Shown here: positions 15,547 through 20,432 of the stretch, in pieces
Layout of the letters: every line of letters begins with the position of its first letter
Numbering within the stretch: position 1 is the stretch's first letter
NCBI GenBank assembly: GCA_047404195.1
Contig: JBDOIU010000019.1
Coordinates: 1 to 20,432, forward strand
Length of the DNA stretch: 20,432 nt
Direction of reading: 5' to 3'
From: JAJRRL01 sp047404195
Lineage (GTDB): Bacteria > Pseudomonadota > Gammaproteobacteria > JAJRRL01
Made by a program: the position numbers and the translations under genes
The notes under the pieces: model-generated
Databases searched by the model: none
Seen by the model: the letters and a program-made list of their open reading frames with translations, nothing else
Told to the model about the DNA's origin: nothing

Positions 15547-17052
15547 ATGAAAGGATATTTAACTTACGCGTCCGGTGTGGCGCGCGCTCCTCGCAAAGTC
15601 GCTGTTATAGGTGCTGGAGTTGCTGGCTGTGAGGCAGCACTTGCGCTTGCTGAATCAGGCTATAGTGTCGACATATATGATAAAAATACAAGAATATTGC
15701 AGGGCTCTAGTAATGCTAACCCTGCTTGTCTAAATACAGGGCCACATTACCCAGATATTGAGACTGTTAAAAAGCTAATGCGTGATGTTGAGCAGTTTTT
15801 AGCTCAATATCATGAGTTACCTGACATCTGTGTCAAGAACGCTGATGGAAGCATCAAGACGCGACTCTACGTTGTACCGCAAGATGCACAGGAACTGCCA
15901 AATGGGGGTAGCGTTGAGCAGCACTTTGAAGATATGAATGATCACTGGGCTAAATTCAAGAGGTTTTTCCCTCGTCTGAAAGAGATTGGTGGCTTACCTG
16001 AGGATGTCTTTGTCCAGCAGTTGACGAAGACAGAGCTCGATAAACTTAAGATTCAGCAACTGTTATCTACAGATATTTTTCTTGCATATAGGACGCGAGA
16101 GCCATTTTTGAATCTGGATGTTTATAAGGGGAATTTGTATTCTAGGTTGAGTAACAGTGATAAGATCACCTTAGCGCTGGCAACTCCCGTGAAGTCTGTT
16201 TCATCATCAAGGCAGCCTTTCATTGCTTCTGTAGAGCTAGATTCCTCGGAGGGCCATCCTAGTAACAGTAAAGCTTATAGTTTTGCGGTAAATGCATCAT
16301 GGGCTCATGCTGACAGTCTTGGTATCACATGTCACGCTGTTACAAATCGAATTAAAGTAATGGCTGTTTTTAAGCCTAAACCAGATGCAAAAGATCTTTT
16401 TGAGGAAGCAAGGTGCTATCCTTCTGTTGCAGTATATGGAGCATTTGCATCTGTTAGTTATCGTGGTGAGTTCATTTATGTTACATATGAGCCTGAGACA
16501 AATATATCAAGTCACCTAGTGTCTGATAGTAGTCAAATGTCCGATTTTGATGTAAAATTAAAACACATTGAAAATATGTCGATAGAAGAAAAAGAGAGAC
16601 TGGCTTGGGAAATAGCAAAGGGTGCAGTGGAATTTTATCCACATCTCACTGAAAAGAATATTGAGTACGCAGGCATACGAGCAGGCGTGGTGCGAAATCG
16701 TGGTAAACTGACCAATCAACAAGATAGCAGCCACCATCGCCGGACAGAGCAAGGTATCTTTGTCAATAATAAGGGCTGTATTATCAGAGATGAAGCCATC
16801 AAACTTCCGAATGGGTTAACTAACGCACTTAAATTGAAAGCTGCTCTAGTGGCGGCGGTAAAGGCACAAGAGCAAGAGCGGGTGTCTCAAGAAAAGCTTA
16901 CCAAACTTCTTAGTATGATAACATTTTGCTTGTTCAGGATTATTCGCAAGACTCCTGTTGTGCAAGAAAGCCTGCATAGGAAGCAGCGGCAGGCTTTTTT
17001 TCATGCTCTGAATCAAAATTTATGTCATTCGGCCGAATTTGCGTGCCATTAA
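15547..17052 (+). CDS. FAD-dependent oxidoreductase (DAO type) with aberrant C-terminus
   Basis: A flavoprotein of the D-amino-acid-oxidase-like fold; the substrate is unknown. The N-terminus has the dinucleotide motif VAVIGAGVAGCEAALALAE (GxGxxG at 22-27) followed by SVDIYDK, and then GSSNANPACLNTGPHYP, a segment near the flavin in this group. YAGIRAGVVRNRG in the C-terminal third resembles the FAD-closing region. AAGGA at 15536-15540 sets the start, and a consensus promoter lies upstream. The last 45 or so residues do not look like protein: they cross an intrinsic terminator at 16968-17001. Tandem stops TGA TAA at 16916-16921 lie in the +1 frame, just before that terminator, so the native protein probably ended near residue 456 and a small indel extended the frame. 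There is no signal peptide. The family is fairly sure; the function is not assigned. Confidence 0.82.
   Translation: MKGYLTYASGVARAPRKVAVIGAGVAGCEAALALAESGYSVDIYDKNTRILQGSSNANPACLNTGPHYPDIETVKKLMRDVEQFLAQYHELPDICVKNADGSIKTRLYVVPQDAQELPNGGSVEQHFEDMNDHWAKFKRFFPRLKEIGGLPEDVFVQQLTKTELDKLKIQQLLSTDIFLAYRTREPFLNLDVYKGNLYSRLSNSDKITLALATPVKSVSSSRQPFIASVELDSSEGHPSNSKAYSFAVNASWAHADSLGITCHAVTNRIKVMAVFKPKPDAKDLFEEARCYPSVAVYGAFASVSYRGEFIYVTYEPETNISSHLVSDSSQMSDFDVKLKHIENMSIEEKERLAWEIAKGAVEFYPHLTEKNIEYAGIRAGVVRNRGKLTNQQDSSHHRRTEQGIFVNNKGCIIRDEAIKLPNGLTNALKLKAALVAAVKAQEQERVSQEKLTKLLSMITFCLFRIIRKTPVVQESLHRKQRQAFFHALNQNLCHSAEFACH
16968..17001 (+). terminator. Intrinsic terminator inside the annotated end of the oxidoreductase frame
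   Basis: AAGCCTGC (16968-16975) pairs perfectly with GCAGGCTT (16989-16996) over a 13-base loop, and a run of seven T (16995-17001) follows. This is a strong rho-independent terminator. Confidence 0.88.
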
Positions 17053-17161
17053 TTCTATAGCAATCAGTTCTGATTTGATTGCCCCACTTTTTGTATATCT
17101 AACTCATTCCAAGTTTAAGTATTTTATCCTCTATTCTTGGTGTTTATTTAAGGAGCTCCTG

Positions 17162-18853
17162 GTGAGTAACGAACAGTCCGCTTTCTTTCGTGATATTCTT
17201 GACAACCTTCCACAATGTATTTTTTGGAAAAGTATTGATTCTAAATTTCTGGGTTGTAATGCTGCTTTTGCGAGTCGTGTCGGACTCAAATTACCCGATC
17301 ATGTTGTTGGTTTAACTGATTATGATCTACCGTGGCCACTTAATGAGTCGAGCAAGTATAGAGGGGATGATCAAGAGATTATCGAGTCGCGTCGACCACG
17401 CCTTTTTTATGAAGAAGTGCAAACTCAATCAGATGGGAGCCAACGAGTAATGCTTGTGAGTAAAGTTCCTGTTTTTTATCATGAAGATAAGGCGGGCATA
17501 GTTTGTATATACCATGATATAACCGATCAAAAAATACTTGAGCGTTCGCTTGCAGATGCTGTTGAGGCTGCTGAGCTAGCCAGTAAGGCCAAATCAGATT
17601 TTATAGCTAATATGAGCCATGATTTTAGAGTGCCAATGTCAGGTGTCTTGGGAATGTTAGAGGCTTTATCACATGCAGCGGGTTGTTTTAAGGTTGATGT
17701 AATGCAATCTGGTGTCGGTCTGGAGGAGTTAAAGATGTTATGTATGAATTTTGCAAGTAAGGTTATCGAATATACTAATATTGCTACTGGTTCTGGTAAG
17801 CAGTTGACACAGTTGTTTGATGATATACTCGAGAGTACTGAGCTTGAGAGTGGGGCCATAAAAGATCGACCAGAAGAATTTTCTGTGAAATTGCTGGTAG
17901 AAAAGAAGGTTACTTTAATGGCTATCTTGGCAAAAAAGAAGGGCTTAGAGCTTAATGCGACATTCACTGATCAGGTGCCTGAAACGATCGCTGGTTATCC
18001 GCACCTATTAGGCAGGGTGCTGCTCAACCTACTTGCAAATGCGCTTAAGTTTACACATTTTGGACGTGTAGATGTCGAAGTTGATGTCGAGTGTGCGCAG
18101 TTGGGGGAGTCAAAGAAAGGTTGTTCATATTTATTAATCAGTGTCACTGATACTGGTGTCGGCATCGCAAAAGAAAATTTTTCTAGAATATTCGAGAACT
18201 TTACTCGTTTGTCACCTTCTTATAGTGGTGTATACCAGGGGCATGGTCTTGGGCTCTTTGCAGTAAAGGGGTATATTGATATTATGCAGGGAGAAATTTC
18301 TGTGGAGAGTGAGCTAGGTGAGGGCTCTTGTTTTAGGGTTCGCTTGCCATTGGGTCATATGGAGCAGGATAATGCATTTGAACACGTTGTTGCAGAAGAT
18401 GATTTGCGACAAGGAGGAGGCCAAGTTGATGCGATTCAGGTATCCTCAGATAATATAGCCTCAGATATGGCGTCACAAAAAAAAGCTATCAGTATTCTGT
18501 TGGTTGAGGATAATCCTGCAGCGAGCTTGGCAATTCAGCTATTGTTGAAGAGCTTAAATTATCAGGTGCATGCTGAAGCGACAGGATTAGGTGCTGTAGA
18601 GGCTGCGTCATCGACATTATATGACTTGGTTCTGTTGGATATCGGTTTGCCTGATATTACAGGTATCGACGTGGCTAAGCGTATAAGAGCGCTTGATGAC
18701 CAAAGGTTGTCATCCATTCCAATTATTGCTTTAACTGGTCACGCGGGTGGTGATCAATCAGATAACTGTATTTCTGCTGGTATTTGCGAGGTTTTAACAA
18801 AACCAGCCGACCCTTTGCTAATCAGTGCAGCACTGAAAAAATGGTTAGAGTAG
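17162..18853 (+). CDS. Soluble PAS-domain hybrid sensor histidine kinase / response regulator
   Basis: A signal-transducing protein of 563 residues. Order of domains: PAS/PAC (about 1-125, ending in the typical YHDITDQK), a short coiled coil, dimerisation/phosphoacceptor domain with MSHDFRVPMSG (His153), HATPase domain with an N-box (LLANALKFTHFG), DTGVGI and GHGLGLFAVKGY, then after a linker a receiver domain (ILLVEDN, phospho-acceptor Asp493 in LLDIGLPD, and LTKP near the end). No membrane segment or signal peptide, so it senses inside the cell. AAGGAG at 17150-17155 fixes the GTG at 17162; the open frame upstream to 17039 lies just behind a terminator and is not expected to be translated. 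The SHDFR-type H-box resembles that of Legionella and Coxiella kinases. No cognate regulator is adjacent. The protein facing it on the other strand is LpxB. Confidence 0.92.
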   Translation: MSNEQSAFFRDILDNLPQCIFWKSIDSKFLGCNAAFASRVGLKLPDHVVGLTDYDLPWPLNESSKYRGDDQEIIESRRPRLFYEEVQTQSDGSQRVMLVSKVPVFYHEDKAGIVCIYHDITDQKILERSLADAVEAAELASKAKSDFIANMSHDFRVPMSGVLGMLEALSHAAGCFKVDVMQSGVGLEELKMLCMNFASKVIEYTNIATGSGKQLTQLFDDILESTELESGAIKDRPEEFSVKLLVEKKVTLMAILAKKKGLELNATFTDQVPETIAGYPHLLGRVLLNLLANALKFTHFGRVDVEVDVECAQLGESKKGCSYLLISVTDTGVGIAKENFSRIFENFTRLSPSYSGVYQGHGLGLFAVKGYIDIMQGEISVESELGEGSCFRVRLPLGHMEQDNAFEHVVAEDDLRQGGGQVDAIQVSSDNIASDMASQKKAISILLVEDNPAASLAIQLLLKSLNYQVHAEATGLGAVEAASSTLYDLVLLDIGLPDITGIDVAKRIRALDDQRLSSIPIIALTGHAGGDQSDNCISAGICEVLTKPADPLLISAALKKWLE

Positions 18854-19195
18854 TAGGTGTGTTTGTTTGCTGTGTACAGTAAGGTATGGGCTTAGTCATA
18901 TAAATTAATATAGCACTCAACTTGTTGACTATAGTTGGTTGTATGTAAGCCTGTATATTTTAAAATGATTGATTTAATCAAGCCTCGAGTAGTGGTGAAC
19001 GTGCTTCTTTACAGTATTCACTTTTGCATGTTTGACTAACTTGAATTGATTTTGGGATCGGATGCCCAATGTTGCATGGCTGATATTCCTGAATCTATCC
19101 AGTGTGGACCTGTGTAGTAATGTGACGTTACTTGAGTGCATCAATGATGTAATATATATTGACGTGCAATTTGTAGGGGCAGATATTGTATTGTC
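18854..19195. other. Convergent intergenic region
   Basis: Between two converging genes. Short open frames have no protein character. A small inverted repeat (TGATT 18966-18970 / AATCA 18976-18980) is not followed by a T-run. No clear terminator for either gene is visible. Confidence 0.5.
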
Positions 19196-20284
19196 TTATG
19201 TAATCCAAGCTTTGAGTGTATCTAATAAGGATGTGATGGGTGCGCAGCTCATGGATGATCGAAGTTGTTGCCAGTGTTCGGTTTGAGTGTGTGGTGATTG
19301 CAGCGCGGAGATGAGTGCGTTTGCTAAATGTGTTATTGTCACACTGTCTTGGATGAATTCCGGTGCTACGCGCCGTTGTGCAACGATATTGCATAACCCA
19401 ATATGTTTTGTCTTGACGAGCTTTTTTGCTATCCAGTAGCTGGTTTTAGATAGCTTGTATGCAATGACCATGGGCAGTTTATGCAGCGCCAGTTTCAGCG
19501 TCATCGTGCCAGAGCAAGCTAAAGCTGCATGACACTTGCTGAGCACATTTTTGTCTGATTCGTCGGCATAGCGGATATATTCCGGCAGTGTTGGCCAGTT
19601 GCTTTCCGCAAGTGTTTTTGCGCGCACGATAATGAAGTCACACTGAGGCAGTGATTGTTTCACGGCTTTGGCTGACTCTATGAATATTTCAAGTAAGTTC
19701 TCTTTTTCACTTTCACGACTACCGGGGCATATTGCAACCAGTGGTTTTTCTGGGTTTGGGGCAATGTCGTGATTAGTTGAAATCTCTTCAATGAGGGGGT
19801 GCCGTATTTGAGTACATGGCACGCCTAGATCATCATATATTTTTTTTTCAAAGGGTAGCAGTACTGCCATATGGTCTACCACTTGTTGAATTGTTTTTTT
19901 ACGCTTGCCACGCCAAGCCCAAACTTGAGGGCTTACGATAAACATGACTTTGCAGCCCAGTTTTTTTGCGTGACGTGCAAACCGAAGATTAAATCCAGGG
20001 TAGTCAATGCAGATGACAATGGGTTGATGTTTCTGTGTGAATTTTTTCAGTGTCTGCCATGCAGACCAGAGTCGTGTGCTATTGCTCACAATGCCACTGA
20101 AGCCAATAATATCCAAATGTGCGTTATCAACGAGTGTTTCCACGCTAGCAGCACACATTTCAGGCCCTGTCATGCCAGCAATGAGCAGGCCCGGCCATTC
20201 AGCTTTAATCGCTTTAGCAAGTGACGCTGCCAGTTGATCACCGGATCGCTCACCGGCCAGCATTAAGATTGCTTGATTGTTCAT
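19196..20284 (-). CDS. lpxB: Lipid-A-disaccharide synthase
   Basis: GT19-family glycosyltransferase at the inner membrane that joins UDP-2,3-diacylglucosamine to lipid X to form the lipid A disaccharide. 362 residues, slightly shorter than the E. coli enzyme (382). Landmarks: MLAGERSGDQLAASL at the N-terminus (usually GExSGD), IDYPGFNLR, VSPQVWAWRGKR, CPGSRESE for the donor site, ACSGTMTLKLAL, and KTKHIGLCNIVA near the end, where the family has lPN. An A9 tract at 19840-19848 is in frame here, unlike those in the HDAC gene. The start ATG overlaps the stop of the upstream dehydrogenase gene as ATGA, implying translational coupling. No nearby terminator is seen downstream. Confidence 0.97.
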   Translation of the reverse strand: MNNQAILMLAGERSGDQLAASLAKAIKAEWPGLLIAGMTGPEMCAASVETLVDNAHLDIIGFSGIVSNSTRLWSAWQTLKKFTQKHQPIVICIDYPGFNLRFARHAKKLGCKVMFIVSPQVWAWRGKRKKTIQQVVDHMAVLLPFEKKIYDDLGVPCTQIRHPLIEEISTNHDIAPNPEKPLVAICPGSRESEKENLLEIFIESAKAVKQSLPQCDFIIVRAKTLAESNWPTLPEYIRYADESDKNVLSKCHAALACSGTMTLKLALHKLPMVIAYKLSKTSYWIAKKLVKTKHIGLCNIVAQRRVAPEFIQDSVTITHLANALISALQSPHTQTEHWQQLRSSMSCAPITSLLDTLKAWIT

Positions 20285-20432
20285 GTTGATGTTTGGATAA
20301 GTGACTCCTGATTGCCAAAGGCAAATGGATATTGCTTGTTGTAGTGTTGAATTTCGTCTGAAATTGCAATGGCTATGGCAAGCGCGTTTCTGCCAGCATG
20401 TCCATCAATGCTAGGGGTTGTGCCAGCTATGC
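20281..20432 (-). CDS. C-terminal end of a Gfo/Idh/MocA-type oxidoreductase (partial, possibly GnnA-like)
   Basis: The minus strand is open from the window edge to TGA at 20283-20281, giving about 49 residues. PSIDGHAGRNALAIAIAISD resembles the C-terminal helix of Gfo/Idh/MocA NAD-dependent sugar dehydrogenases, where a Gly-Arg-Ala-Leu pattern after an Asp/Gly turn is common. The stop overlaps the lpxB start by ATGA. In Acidithiobacillus the genes gnnA (a dehydrogenase of this family) and gnnB lie between lpxA and lpxB and make the 3-amino sugar of lipid A; the position here fits gnnA. The remainder lies outside the window, so the identity is tentative. Confidence 0.6.
   Translation of the reverse strand, partial: IAGTTPSIDGHAGRNALAIAIAISDEIQHYNKQYPFAFGNQESLIQTST

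Noticed and set aside
19062..19286. A 74-codon plus-strand open frame
   Set aside because: It runs into the 3' end of lpxB on the opposite strand, has no ribosome binding site and no recognisable features.

Overview
The window looks like part of the chromosome of a host-associated gammaproteobacterium, moderately AT-rich, probably of the Legionellales/Coxiella type. This placement is an inference. It rests on the pyruvate dehydrogenase operon next to an AmpE-like gene, lpxB preceded by a Gfo/Idh/MocA-type gene, a DUF2608-type HAD protein (a family I know mainly from Legionella, Coxiella and Chlamydia), a hybrid histidine kinase with an SHDFR-type H-box, and a cluster of genes with eukaryote-like catalytic domains.

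Left part (about 1-5400), accessory. After a gene-poor stretch of 560 bases come three genes that resemble host-directed proteins. The first is a papain-like cysteine peptidase with Gln/Cys/His/Asn all in place and no signal peptide or propeptide. The second is a divergent protein-kinase-like gene whose reading frame is interrupted by a single in-frame TGA. The third, on the minus strand, is a histone-deacetylase-family gene with a long N-terminal helical extension. It is broken into four register changes, and at every one the coding-strand poly-A tract is one A too long. This gene is the most interesting object in the window: it is either a freshly decaying gene, an assembly homopolymer artefact, or a gene rescued by polymerase slippage.

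Middle part (5574-15145), core. On the plus strand lie adk (adenylate kinase), a thioredoxin with a WCEPC active site, a secreted DUF2608/HAD-like protein, a CPA2-type cation/proton antiporter without a regulatory domain, an AmpE-like membrane protein, and the complete pyruvate dehydrogenase complex aceE-aceF-lpdA (E1, E2, E3). Spacing within the antiporter-ampE and aceEF-lpdA groups is tight. An intrinsic terminator candidate follows lpdA.

Right part (15422-20432). A textbook sigma-70 promoter drives a DAO-type FAD-dependent oxidoreductase. Its open frame overruns a clear intrinsic terminator, which suggests a 3' frameshift. Then comes a soluble PAS/HATPase/REC hybrid histidine kinase on the plus strand. 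Facing it on the minus strand are lpxB (lipid A disaccharide synthase) and, coupled to it by an ATGA overlap, the C-terminal end of a Gfo/Idh/MocA-type dehydrogenase. That gene may be GnnA-like and involved in 3-amino lipid A. No tRNA, rRNA, CRISPR or insertion sequence was recognised.
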